Assembly (NCBI RefSeq): GCF_000473165.1
Contig: NZ_KI421504.1
Location: forward strand, 1,146,501 to 1,210,500
Direction: 5' to 3'
Source: Leisingera aquimarina DSM 24565
Lineage (GTDB): Bacteria > Pseudomonadota > Alphaproteobacteria > Rhodobacterales > Rhodobacteraceae
DNA: 64,000 bases
Position numbers and translations under genes: made by a program. Below are positions 25,870 to 34,193 of the stretch, in pieces. Position 1 is the stretch's first letter; each line of letters opens with the position of its first letter. The notes under the pieces are model-generated. The model saw nothing but the letters and a program-made list of their open reading frames with translations, searched no databases and was not told the DNA's origin.

Positions 25870-27261
25870 ATGATCCGCCCAGTCCTGACCGCCCTTGCCA
25901 TTGTTCTCGCCCTGCCGGCCGCAGCCGAAACCCGGGTGCCGCAGAACCAGGCGGACATCGCGCTGGGCTTTGCGCCGCTGGTCAAAGACGCCTCGCCGGC
26001 AGTGGTCAACATCTACGCCAAGGTAGTGCGCCAGGTGCAGCAGCGCCGCCGTTCGCCGTTCATGAACGATCCGTTCTTTGATGATTTCTTCCGCGGCTTC
26101 GCCAAGCCGCAGCCGCGGGTGGAGAACTCGCTGGGCTCGGGCGTGATCCTGTCGGGCGACGGTATCGTGGTCTCCAACTTTCATGTTGTGGGCATGGCCA
26201 CCGAAATCCGGGTGGTGACCTCTGACCGGCGCGAATACAATGCGCGGGTGATCCTGGGCGACAAGGCCAGCGACCTGGCGATCCTGCAGCTGGAAGCCGC
26301 CGAAGACCTGCCGCATCTGGACCTGCGCGACAGCGATCAGGTCGAGGTGGGCGAACTGGCGCTGGCCATCGGCAACCCGTTCGGGGTCGGCCAGACCGTC
26401 AGCAGCGGCATCATCTCAGGCCTTGCTCGCACCGGCATGGGGGCAGGCGACGGGTTTGGCTACTACATCCAGACCGACGCGCCGATCAACCCTGGCAACT
26501 CGGGCGGCGCGCTGATCGACGTGAATGGCGACCTCATCGGCATCAACACCCGCATCCTGTCCCGCTCCGGCGGCTCCAACGGCATCGGCTTTGCCATCCC
26601 GGCCAACCTGGTGAAGGAATTTGTCAGCCAGGCCCGCAAGGGCGCCGAGGAGTTCCGGCGTCCCTGGGCCGGCATGGCCGGGCAGCCGGTGGATGCAGAC
26701 CTGGCGGCCTCGCTGGGGATGGATGTGCCCGAGGGCATGGTGATTTCCGACCTGCATGTTGAAAGCCCCTTTGCCAAGGCCGGTTTCAAGGTGGGCGATG
26801 TGATCACCCATGTGGATGGCGAGGTGGTGAATTCGCCGTCCGAGATGGTGTTCCGGATGTCGGTGGCAGGGCTGGACGGCATGTCCGCGATCACTCGTCT
26901 TCGCGGTGAGGAAAGGCAGGAGATTGCGGTGCCGATGATCGTGGCACCTGATCAGCCTCCCGCAAACCCGGTGCAGCTGGATGAAGGCACGGCATTGCCG
27001 GGGCTGACCGTGGCGCGGATCAATCCGCAGGTGATTGCGCGGCTGGGCCTGCCGCTGTCGGCACAGGGCGTGGTGATCACGGATCCTGGCCCTTACGCCG
27101 GGCGCGGCGGGGTGCAGCCCGGCGATGCGCTCTTGGCGGTGAATGGCCAGCCTGTCGCCAGCACCGATGACGTTTATACAATTCTGGCAAACAGCGGCCG
27201 CTGGATTCAGCTGGATCTGAACCGGCGCGGCCAGCGTGTCACTTTGCGGTTCCGGACCTGA
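25870..27261 (+). CDS. Do/HtrA-family periplasmic serine protease
   Basis: This 463-residue protein has a signal peptide (MIRPVLTALAIVLALPAAAE), a trypsin-like domain and two PDZ domains (about 240-340 and 360-460). The catalytic triad appears as His105 in SNFHVVG, Asp135 in SDLAIL and Ser211 in GNSGGAL. It is a DegP/DegQ-type protease-chaperone for misfolded envelope proteins. The frame is open upstream to 25621, but only ATG 25870 gives a signal peptide. Its TGA overlaps the rarA ATG (TGATG). Confidence 0.93.
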   Translation: MIRPVLTALAIVLALPAAAETRVPQNQADIALGFAPLVKDASPAVVNIYAKVVRQVQQRRRSPFMNDPFFDDFFRGFAKPQPRVENSLGSGVILSGDGIVVSNFHVVGMATEIRVVTSDRREYNARVILGDKASDLAILQLEAAEDLPHLDLRDSDQVEVGELALAIGNPFGVGQTVSSGIISGLARTGMGAGDGFGYYIQTDAPINPGNSGGALIDVNGDLIGINTRILSRSGGSNGIGFAIPANLVKEFVSQARKGAEEFRRPWAGMAGQPVDADLAASLGMDVPEGMVISDLHVESPFAKAGFKVGDVITHVDGEVVNSPSEMVFRMSVAGLDGMSAITRLRGEERQEIAVPMIVAPDQPPANPVQLDEGTALPGLTVARINPQVIARLGLPLSAQGVVITDPGPYAGRGGVQPGDALLAVNGQPVASTDDVYTILANSGRWIQLDLNRRGQRVTLRFRT

Positions 27262-28577
27262 TGGCGGATCTGTTCGGCAGTCCTGCGCCTGCGGGCCGCG
27301 ATGCGCCGCAGCCGAACCGGCCGCTGGCCGACCGGCTGCGGCCGCAGTCGCTGGCGGATGTGATCGGCCAGCAACAGGTGCTGGGACCGGAGGCGCCGCT
27401 GGGCGTGATGCTGGCGTCCGGCTCCTTGTCGTCGCTGATCTTCTGGGGGCCGCCGGGCGTGGGCAAGACCACCATCGCGCGGCTCTTGGCGCAGGAGACT
27501 GATCTGCATTTTGTGCAGATCTCGGCGATCTTCACCGGCGTGCCGGAGCTGCGCAAAGTGTTCGAGGCCGCCAAAATCCGCCGCCAGAACGGCCAAGGGA
27601 CGCTCTTGTTCGTGGATGAGATCCACCGGTTCAACAAGGCCCAGCAGGACGGTTTCCTGCCGCATATGGAGGATGGCACTATCCTGCTGGTGGGGGCGAC
27701 AACCGAGAACCCCTCGTTTGAGCTGAACGCCGCTGTGCTTTCGCGTTCTCAGGTTTTGGTGCTGGAGCGGCTGTCGCTGGCGGACCTTGAACGTCTGACC
27801 CAGCGTGCCGAGAAGGAGCTGGGCCGGGCGCTGCCGCTGTCGGGCGTTGCCCGCGATGCGCTGCACGAGATGGCGGACGGCGACGGGCGGGCGCTGCTTA
27901 ATCTGATCGAACAGGTTGCCGCCTGGAAGGTAGAGGCGCCGCTGGGACGCGAGGCGCTGTCGGCGCGGCTGATGCGGCGTGCGGCCAAGTTCGACAAGTC
28001 CGGCGACGAGCATTACAACCTGATTTCCGCCCTGCACAAGTCGATCCGCGGCTCCGACCCGGATGCGGCATTGTACTGGCTGGCGCGGATGCTGGAGGGC
28101 GGCGAGGATCCGCGGTTTCTGGCCCGGCGGCTGACGATGATGTCGACCGAAGATATCGGCATGGCCGATCCGCAGGCCAATACTGTCTGCCTCAATGCCT
28201 GGCAGACGTATGAGCGCCTTGGCAGCCCGGAGGGCGAGCTGGCGCTGGCCAATGCTGCCGTCTATCTGGCGCTGGCGCCGAAATCCAACGCGGTTTACGT
28301 GGGCATCAAAGCCGCCCGGCGGCTGGCCAAGACCACCGGCAGCGCTCCGCCGCCCAAGCATATCCTGAACGCACCGACCAAGCTGATGTCCGAGCAGGGC
28401 TATGGCGATGGCTATGCCTATGACCATGACGCCGAGGACGGTTTTTCCGGGCAGAACTACTTCCCCGACGGCGTGAAGCGCCCGGTGCTGTATCAGCCGG
28501 TGGAGCGGGGTTTCGAGCGCGAGCTGAAGCGGCGCACGGATTATTTTGCGAACCTCAGGCTGAAGCGGAACACGTAA
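27261..28577 (+). CDS. rarA: Replication-associated recombination protein A (AAA+ ATPase)
   Basis: RarA/MgsA (438 residues) is a clamp-loader-like AAA+ ATPase acting at stalled replication forks. Walker A is GPPGVGKTT near residues 64-72, Walker B is LLFVDEIHRFN (about 114-124), and sensor 1 follows in LVGATTENPSFELN. The C-terminal tetramerisation domain contains EDIGMADPQA and the conserved APKSNAVYVG. It is coupled to the upstream protease gene by a one-base overlap. Confidence 0.95.
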   Translation: MADLFGSPAPAGRDAPQPNRPLADRLRPQSLADVIGQQQVLGPEAPLGVMLASGSLSSLIFWGPPGVGKTTIARLLAQETDLHFVQISAIFTGVPELRKVFEAAKIRRQNGQGTLLFVDEIHRFNKAQQDGFLPHMEDGTILLVGATTENPSFELNAAVLSRSQVLVLERLSLADLERLTQRAEKELGRALPLSGVARDALHEMADGDGRALLNLIEQVAAWKVEAPLGREALSARLMRRAAKFDKSGDEHYNLISALHKSIRGSDPDAALYWLARMLEGGEDPRFLARRLTMMSTEDIGMADPQANTVCLNAWQTYERLGSPEGELALANAAVYLALAPKSNAVYVGIKAARRLAKTTGSAPPPKHILNAPTKLMSEQGYGDGYAYDHDAEDGFSGQNYFPDGVKRPVLYQPVERGFERELKRRTDYFANLRLKRNT

Positions 28578-28600
28578 AGCGGCTTTCCATGGGAAAACCG

Positions 28601-28636
28601 CTGCCCCGGCGGGAGTATTTGGGAAAAGATGAAGCC
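28601..28636 (+). repeat. Dispersed intergenic repeat, short copy
   Basis: CTGCCCCGGCGGGAGTATTT followed by GGGAAAAGATGAAGCC is a degenerate short form of the element at 7962-8026, retaining the G-rich hairpin edge and the GGAGTATTT core. It lies between rarA and crcB. Confidence 0.5.
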
Positions 28637-28732
28637 GGTGTGAACGCGCAGGATCGGCCCGGCCGGAGCCTTGCAAGCGGTGCAATACGGGGAAAACTTG
28701 ACATCCCGGCGCGCCCGCGCGACAGGACGGGG

Positions 28733-29113
28733 ATGATGTCTTCGGTTTCCATGGTGGCCCTTGGCGGCGCAATCGGGGCGGTGTGCCGCTATCTGGCCGG
28801 GCTGGGGATTATCCGCCTGTTCGGCCATCACGATTTCCCGGTGGCGGTGATGACGGTCAATGTGATCGGCTCTTTCCTGATGGGGGTGTTTGTGGTTGCC
28901 GCAGCGATGCGCGGTCTGACCCACCTCAGCCCCTTGGTGATGACCGGGCTTCTGGGCGGGTTCACCACCTTCTCGGCGTTCTCTTTGGAGACCGCCAACC
29001 TGATCGAGCGCGGCGCCTTCGGGCAGGCGGCGCTGTACGTATGTTTGTCCGTGGGCCTGTCGGTTGGCGGATTGTTTCTGGGCCTGATGGCCGCAAGAGG
29101 AGTGTTCGCATGA
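28733..29113 (+). CDS. crcB: Fluoride efflux channel CrcB/Fluc
   Basis: This 126-residue protein has four hydrophobic helices and the Fluc motifs GGAIGAVCRY, NVIGSFLMG and GLLGGFTTFSAFSLE, including the central sodium-site and phenylalanine-box regions. Fluc dimers export fluoride across the inner membrane. Two adjacent ATGs (28733 and 28736) follow AGGACGGGG; the first is chosen. The frame also opens to 28589 but without membrane-protein character. It overlaps the RluC-type gene by four bases. Confidence 0.93.
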   Translation: MMSSVSMVALGGAIGAVCRYLAGLGIIRLFGHHDFPVAVMTVNVIGSFLMGVFVVAAAMRGLTHLSPLVMTGLLGGFTTFSAFSLETANLIERGAFGQAALYVCLSVGLSVGGLFLGLMAARGVFA

Positions 29114-30156
29114 GCGGCGTTCAGATGATTACCGTCAGCGAAGACGATGGCGGCCAGCGCATTGACCGCTGGCTGCGGCGGCTGTTTCCGCATGTGAACC
29201 AGGGCCGCATTGAGAAGATGTGCCGCAAGGGCGAGCTGCGGCTGGACGGTGGCCGGGTGAAGGCCAATACCCGGGTCGAGACCGGGCAGGTGGTGCGGGT
29301 GCCGCCGCTGGCGGACAGCGATCTGAAACCTGCCGCGCCGCGGGAGATTAGGGTTTCCGACGCCGATGCCAAGATGATCCAGTCTTGCGTGATTTACCGC
29401 GACGACGACGTGATTGTGCTGAACAAGCCCGCAGGCCTGGCGGTGCAGGGCGGCTCCGGCACCACCAAACATGTGGACGGTCTGGCGGAGGCGCTGAAGT
29501 TCGGGCTGGAGGACAAGCCCAAGCTGGTGCATCGGATCGACAAGGACACATCCGGCATTCTGGTGCTGGCGCGCAACCGCAAGGCCGCGCAGGGGCTGAC
29601 CGCTGCCTTCCGCCACAAGAATACCCGCAAGATCTATTGGGCCTTGGTGGCCGGTGTGCCGACGCCCTACCTGGGCGAAATCAAGAACGGGCTGGTGAAG
29701 GCGCCGGGGCATGGTAAGAGCGGCGAAGGCGAGAAGATGATCAACGTCCATCCGCAGGACATTGACGATACATACGGCGCCAAGCGGGCGCATACGCTCT
29801 ATGCGACGCTTTACCGGGTGGCCAGCCGTGCGGCCTGGGTGGCGATGGAGCCGGTCACCGGCCGCACCCATCAGCTGCGGGCGCATATGTCCGGCATGGG
29901 CCATCCCATTGCAGGCGATGGCAAATACGGCGGTTCGGGCCAGGAGAACCTGGGCGACGGCTGGGGCGCGCAGCTGGGCGGGGTGATTTCCAAAAAACTG
30001 CATCTGCATGCGCGCCGGATGGTGTTTGAACATCCGGTGACCCACAAGAATGTCTCGGTGGTGGCGCCTTTGCCTGATCACATGAAAGACAGCTGGGACA
30101 CCTTCGGCTGGAGCGAGGACCTGGCGGCGGATGACCCGTTTGAGGATCTGAAGTGA
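29110..30156 (+). CDS. rluC: RluA-family 23S rRNA pseudouridine synthase (RluC-type)
   Basis: This 348-residue enzyme has an N-terminal S4 RNA-binding domain (about 12-75) followed by the RluA catalytic domain. Its aspartate lies in HRIDKDTSGILVLARN, and GRTHQLRAHM is the second hallmark. It likely modifies uridines 955/2504/2580 of 23S rRNA if truly RluC; RluD specificity cannot be excluded. ATG 29110 overlaps the crcB stop (ATGA) and its own TGA overlaps the next GTG (GTGA), making a coupled operon. Confidence 0.9.
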   Translation: MSGVQMITVSEDDGGQRIDRWLRRLFPHVNQGRIEKMCRKGELRLDGGRVKANTRVETGQVVRVPPLADSDLKPAAPREIRVSDADAKMIQSCVIYRDDDVIVLNKPAGLAVQGGSGTTKHVDGLAEALKFGLEDKPKLVHRIDKDTSGILVLARNRKAAQGLTAAFRHKNTRKIYWALVAGVPTPYLGEIKNGLVKAPGHGKSGEGEKMINVHPQDIDDTYGAKRAHTLYATLYRVASRAAWVAMEPVTGRTHQLRAHMSGMGHPIAGDGKYGGSGQENLGDGWGAQLGGVISKKLHLHARRMVFEHPVTHKNVSVVAPLPDHMKDSWDTFGWSEDLAADDPFEDLK

Positions 30157-30821
30157 GTTCACCGCTGCGGCTGATCCTGTTTGATGTGGATGGCACGCTG
30201 GCGGACAGCCAGGGCGCCATCACAGGTGCGATGGCGGAGGCGTTTGAAGGCGCGGGCCTGCCCGTGCCGCCGCGGGACGCGATCCTGTCCATCGTCGGGT
30301 TGTCGCTGCCCCTGGCGATGCGGGAGCTGGCGCCGGGTCAGGATGCTGCCACCGTCGAGGCACTGGTTGAGGGCTACAAGTCCTCTTACATGCTGGCGCG
30401 TGAGGCGGCGGGGGCCGGGCATTCGCCGCTGTATCCTGGTGCACGCGAAGCGCTGGCGGAACTGAATGCAATTCCGGAATACCTGCTGGGGGTCGCCACC
30501 GGCAAGTCCCAGCGCGGGGTGGAGGCGTTGATTGCGGCGCATGGGCTGGAGTGTTTCGTGACCCGGCAAGTGGCCGATCACCACCCGTCCAAGCCGCACC
30601 CGTCGATGGTGCTGACGGCGATGGCGGAAACCGGGGTGGACCGGACCAGCACCGTGATGATCGGCGATACGCGGTTTGACATTGAAATGGGGCGCGCAGC
30701 GGGGGTCACCACCATCGCCGTGCCTTGGGGCTATCATCCGGCAGAGACATTGGGCGCCGATTACCTGATCCGCGATTTCGCGGAGCTGCGTCCGCTGCTG
30801 GCAGAGATTTGGAAGGTGTAA
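30153..30821 (+). CDS. HAD-family hydrolase (phosphoglycolate phosphatase-like)
   Basis: This 222-residue HAD-IA enzyme has motif I DVDGTLADS at residues 10-18, with both catalytic aspartates, motif II in VATGKS, motif III in KPHPSM and motif IV in IGDTRFDIEM. The cap domain lies at about 19-85. It dephosphorylates a small phosphorylated metabolite; the substrate is not known. It starts with GTG (30153), overlapping the RluC stop by four bases, and is followed within three bases by the ATP12 gene. Confidence 0.88.
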   Translation: MSSPLRLILFDVDGTLADSQGAITGAMAEAFEGAGLPVPPRDAILSIVGLSLPLAMRELAPGQDAATVEALVEGYKSSYMLAREAAGAGHSPLYPGAREALAELNAIPEYLLGVATGKSQRGVEALIAAHGLECFVTRQVADHHPSKPHPSMVLTAMAETGVDRTSTVMIGDTRFDIEMGRAAGVTTIAVPWGYHPAETLGADYLIRDFAELRPLLAEIWKV

Positions 30822-30824
30822 GAG

Positions 30825-31529
30825 ATGAGCGGCTGGGCACAGAAGCGGTTCTGGAAAGACGTCACGGTTGCGCAGACCGAAGACGGGTTTGCGGTGGAGC
30901 TGGACGGGCGCCGGGTGAAGACGCCGGCCAAAGCGCCGCTGGCGGTGCCGACCCGGGCTATGGGCGACGCCATCGCTGCAGAATGGGACGCACAGACCGA
31001 ATCAGTTGATCCCGGAACCATGCCCTGCACCCGGTCCGCCAATGCTGCAATTGACAAGGTGACACATCAGCACAGCGAAGTGGCCGCCATGCTGGCCGAA
31101 TACGGCGATTCCGACCTGCTGTGCTACCGCGCCGACGCGCCGGTTGAATTGACGTTGCGTCAAGCGCAGGAATGGGACCCGGCGCTGGACTGGGCGGCAG
31201 GGGCGCTGGGCGTGCGGCTGCAGCCCCGGACCGGCATTCTGCACCAGCCGCAGGAGACCGCGGCGCTGTCGGCGCTGGCGGATAAGGTGCATGCGATGAC
31301 AGCGTTTCAGCTGGCGGCTTTCCATGATTTGGTAGGGATTTCCGGCTCTTTGATCCTTGGCTTTGCTGCTGCGCAGGGCTGGCGCAGTGCCGATGAGATC
31401 TGGAAACTGTCGCGTCTGGACGAGCGCTGGCAGGAAGAGCAATGGGGTGTCGATGAGGACGCCCAGGCTGCGGCGGAGGTGAAGCGGCAGGAATTTCTGC
31501 ACGCCAAGCGGTTTTACGATTTCTCCTGA
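30825..31529 (+). CDS. ATP12-family F1-ATPase assembly chaperone
   Basis: This 234-residue protein resembles the ATP12 chaperone, which in mitochondria holds the F1 alpha subunit before assembly. It is common in alphaproteobacteria. Typical segments are KRFWKDVTV near the N-terminus, ELDGRRVKTPAKAPL, SVDPGTMPCTRSANAAIDKV and DSDLLCYRADAP. AGAGATG overlaps the start. It is the last gene of the run from crcB and is followed by an inverted repeat at 31554. Confidence 0.92.
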   Translation: MSGWAQKRFWKDVTVAQTEDGFAVELDGRRVKTPAKAPLAVPTRAMGDAIAAEWDAQTESVDPGTMPCTRSANAAIDKVTHQHSEVAAMLAEYGDSDLLCYRADAPVELTLRQAQEWDPALDWAAGALGVRLQPRTGILHQPQETAALSALADKVHAMTAFQLAAFHDLVGISGSLILGFAAAQGWRSADEIWKLSRLDERWQEEQWGVDEDAQAAAEVKRQEFLHAKRFYDFS

Positions 31530-31553
31530 GAGAACAGAAAATTACCGAATGAC

Positions 31554-31584
31554 CCCGTGAGACGTAAATAAATTTACTCACGGG
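31554..31584. promoter_or_regulatory. Nested palindromes upstream of the bzt operon
   Basis: CCCGTGAG (31554-31561) and CTCACGGG (31577-31584) are perfect inverted repeats. Inside lies the near-palindrome GTAAATAAATTTAC (31564-31577). Reasonable readings are the terminator of the ATP12 gene or an operator controlling bztA. Confidence 0.45.
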
Positions 31585-31646
31585 CAATCTGTGCGTATGC
31601 CGCGCATCGAATTTCCTGATCCCACCCTTGACGTTTGTTGATGAAT

Positions 31647-31664
31647 GCGCCCACACTTGGGCGC
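31647..31664 (+). other. Hairpin in the bztA leader
   Basis: GCGCCCA and TGGGCGC form a 7-bp perfect stem with loop CACT. A second hairpin (CCGGCG/CGCCGG, 31698-31715) follows. Both precede the tandem repeat at 31727, so the leader is highly structured. Confidence 0.4.
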
Positions 31665-31726
31665 GAAAAAGGGGTAAACCCTTCTTCAGTCTCAATTCCG
31701 GCGGGGGATCGCCGGTTAATAAGAAC

Positions 31727-31766
31727 CGCCGAATGGCGGACTATTCCGCTGAATGGCGGGCTATCA
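31727..31766 (+). repeat. Tandem 20-bp repeat directly before bztA
   Basis: Two adjacent 20-base units, CGCCGAATGGCGGACTATTC and CGCTGAATGGCGGGCTATCA, agree at 16 of 20 positions. They end 13 bases before the bztA start, touching its ribosome-binding site, so a regulator bound there could control expression. Confidence 0.6.
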
Positions 31767-31779
31767 GGAAGAGGTAAAT

Positions 31780-32796
31780 ATGAAAAAATCCGTACTTTTG
31801 GGCGCAATGGCTTTTGCCGGTCTTGCGGCTGGCGCAGCATCCGCCGGAACGCTGGACGATGTGAAGGCGCGCGGCAAGCTGAACTGCGGCGTCACCGTCG
31901 GCCTGGTCGGCTTTGCGGCTCCGAATGCGAACGGGGAATGGGAAGGGTTCGACGTTGCCGTTTGCCGGGCTGTGGCTGCAGCTGTGCTGGGCGACTCGAC
32001 TGCTGTTGAATTCGTGCCGACCACCGGCAAGACCCGCTTTACCGCGCTGGCGTCCGGCGAGATCGACATGCTGGCCCGCAACACCACCTGGACCTTCAGC
32101 CGCGATGTCGATCTGAAGTTCGAATTCACCGGCGTCAACTATTATGACGGCCAGGGCTTTATGGTCCCGAAAGATCTGGGCGTGTCCTCGGCCAAGGAAC
32201 TGGACGGCGCCACCGTTTGCATCCAGACCGGCACCACCACCGAGCTGAACCTGGCGGATTTCTTCCGCTCCAACAACATCTCGTATGAGCCGGTTCCGAT
32301 CGAAACCAACGCCGAAGCGCAGCAGCAGTACCTGGCCGGTGCCTGCGACGTTTACACCACCGACGCGTCCGGCCTGGCTGCGACCCGCGCCACCTTTGAC
32401 GATCCGGGCGCACATGTGCTGCTGCCGGAAATCATCTCCAAGGAGCCGCTGGGCCCGCTGGTCCGCCATGGCGACAACGAATGGGGCGATGTGGTCCGCT
32501 GGACTCTGAACGCGCTGGTCTCGGCTGAAGAGCTGGGCATCACCTCGGCCAACCTGAGCGAAATGTCCGCCGGCACCGAGAACCCGGAAATCAACCGTCT
32601 GCTGGGCAGCGAAGGCACGCTGGGCGAGATGCTCGGCCTGGACGCCACCTGGGCCCAGAAGGCCATCGCTTCGCAGGGCAACTACGGTGAAATCTTCGCC
32701 AAGAACATCGGCGAAGACACTCCGGTCGGCCTGGCCCGCGGCCTGAACGCACAGTGGACCGAAGGCGGCCTGCTGTACGCTCCGCCGTTCCGCTAA
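31780..32796 (+). CDS. bztA: General L-amino acid ABC transporter, substrate-binding protein
   Basis: This 338-residue periplasmic protein is the BztA/AapJ receptor for glutamate, glutamine, aspartate and other amino acids. A signal peptide (MKKSVLLGAMAFAGLAAGAA) precedes the mature family-3 binding protein, with GVTVGLVGFAAPNANGEWEG, FDVAVCRAVAAAVLG and TTGKTRFTALASGEIDML. ATG 31780 after GGAAGAGG is preferred to the in-frame start at 31753. A strong stem-loop after the gene probably protects its mRNA so that more binding protein than permease is made. Confidence 0.93.
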   Translation: MKKSVLLGAMAFAGLAAGAASAGTLDDVKARGKLNCGVTVGLVGFAAPNANGEWEGFDVAVCRAVAAAVLGDSTAVEFVPTTGKTRFTALASGEIDMLARNTTWTFSRDVDLKFEFTGVNYYDGQGFMVPKDLGVSSAKELDGATVCIQTGTTTELNLADFFRSNNISYEPVPIETNAEAQQQYLAGACDVYTTDASGLAATRATFDDPGAHVLLPEIISKEPLGPLVRHGDNEWGDVVRWTLNALVSAEELGITSANLSEMSAGTENPEINRLLGSEGTLGEMLGLDATWAQKAIASQGNYGEIFAKNIGEDTPVGLARGLNAQWTEGGLLYAPPFR

Positions 32797-32809
32797 ACAC
32801 ACCACCGGG

Positions 32810-32840
32810 AAGGGCGCAGGAGTTTCCTGCGCCCTTTTCC
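32810..32840 (+). other. Stem-loop between bztA and bztB
   Basis: AAGGGCGCAGGA and TCCTGCGCCCTT form a 12-bp perfect stem with a three-base loop, followed by TTCC. Such hairpins behind binding-protein genes commonly act as partial terminators or mRNA stabilisers. Confidence 0.8.
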
Positions 32841-32923
32841 TATCAGAAAATAAGCTCCGGACCGCTGCGGAGCGGGGACAACCCCGCCAGGACAGAATAC
32901 CGGAGCCCAGGGGATCACACTAT

Positions 32924-34192
32924 ATGTCAACGTTAACTGACCCTCCAAAGGAGCAGTTCCGGCTGTCTATGCTCCTTTATGACACCCGGTACCGGTCGGG
33001 GACCATTCAGGTCATCGCCATGTTCGGGTTCATGCTTCTGGCAGCTTGGCTGATCAACAACACGCTGAGCAACCTGGCCGCACTGGGCAAGCCGATCGAT
33101 TTCGGCTTCTTCTCGGAACCGGCCGGCTACGATATCAACCAGCGCCTGCTGGAATACACCTCGCGCGACAGCCACCTGCGGGCCGCGCTGATGGGGCTTT
33201 TGAACACGCTGGTTGTGGCTTTCCTCGGCTGTATCACCGCAACAATCCTGGGCGTAATCATCGGCGTTCTGCGGCTGTCGTCGAACTGGCTGGTGGCCCG
33301 TCTGATGGCGGTCTATGTCGAGCTGTTCCGCAATGTGCCGGTGCTTCTTTGGATTGTCTTTGTGATGGCGATCCTGATCGAAACCCTGCCGGCGCCACGG
33401 GCATTCCGGGGCGAAAACCCTGAAGCCACGATGAGCCTGGCCGACAGCGTTGCCGTGACCAACCGCGGTGTCTATATCCCCGAGCCGCTGTTCTCACGTT
33501 CGCTGGGCGATGCGCATCTGTTTGGTGAATCCTCGCTGCGGTTTGATGTCAGCCTGGACCTGATGGCCATTCTGGTGGTGCTGGGCCTCAGCCTGTTTGC
33601 CTCGATCAAGATCCGCCAGCGTGCGGACCGTATCCAGGAAGCCACCGGCGACCGTCCGGCAACCTGGCATGTGCGCACCGCCGTGGTGGTGGTGCCGATG
33701 GCGATCCTGCTGGCCGTGCTGGGCTTTTACCTGGGCTACCCCGAGCTGAAGGGCTTTAACTTCAAGGGCGGCACACATTTGCGCAACTCGCTGATTGCGC
33801 TGTGGCTGGCACTGTCGCTGTACACCGCTGCCTTCATCGCGGAAATCGTGCGCGCCGGGATCATGGCGATCTCCAAAGGCCAGACCGAAGCCGCCGAGGC
33901 GCTGGGCCTGCGCTCCAACAAGATCATGTCGCTGGTGGTTCTGCCGCAGGCGCTGCGGGTGATTATTCCGCCGCTGATCTCCAACTATCTGAACCTGACC
34001 AAGAACTCGTCGCTGGCGATTGCCGTGGGCTACATGGACATCACCGGCACCCTGGGCGGTATCACCATGAATCAGACCGGCCGCGAGCTGGAATGCGTTT
34101 TGCTGCTGATGCTGGTGTATCTGGCGATCTCGCTGACCATTTCCGGGATCATGAACTGGTACAACGAAGCCGTGAAGCTGAAGGAGCGCTGA
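32924..34192 (+). CDS. bztB: General L-amino acid ABC transporter permease BztB/AapQ
   Basis: This 422-residue inner-membrane permease has about eight hydrophobic spans. It belongs to the long permease class of this transporter: the HisMQ-type domain is split by a periplasmic insert between roughly residues 150 and 230. The EAA-type loop is visible in GQTEAAEALGLRSNKIMSLV followed by LPQALRVIIPPLISNYLNL. It pairs with BztC to form the channel. The start ATG 32924 lies 127 bases after bztA; bztC begins one base after its stop. Confidence 0.93.
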   Translation: MSTLTDPPKEQFRLSMLLYDTRYRSGTIQVIAMFGFMLLAAWLINNTLSNLAALGKPIDFGFFSEPAGYDINQRLLEYTSRDSHLRAALMGLLNTLVVAFLGCITATILGVIIGVLRLSSNWLVARLMAVYVELFRNVPVLLWIVFVMAILIETLPAPRAFRGENPEATMSLADSVAVTNRGVYIPEPLFSRSLGDAHLFGESSLRFDVSLDLMAILVVLGLSLFASIKIRQRADRIQEATGDRPATWHVRTAVVVVPMAILLAVLGFYLGYPELKGFNFKGGTHLRNSLIALWLALSLYTAAFIAEIVRAGIMAISKGQTEAAEALGLRSNKIMSLVVLPQALRVIIPPLISNYLNLTKNSSLAIAVGYMDITGTLGGITMNQTGRELECVLLLMLVYLAISLTISGIMNWYNEAVKLKER

Positions 34193-34193
34193 G

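Noticed and set aside
28578-28732. Fluoride riboswitch before crcB
   Set aside because: No conserved crcB-motif pseudoknot sequence was seen; the gap contains a dispersed repeat instead.
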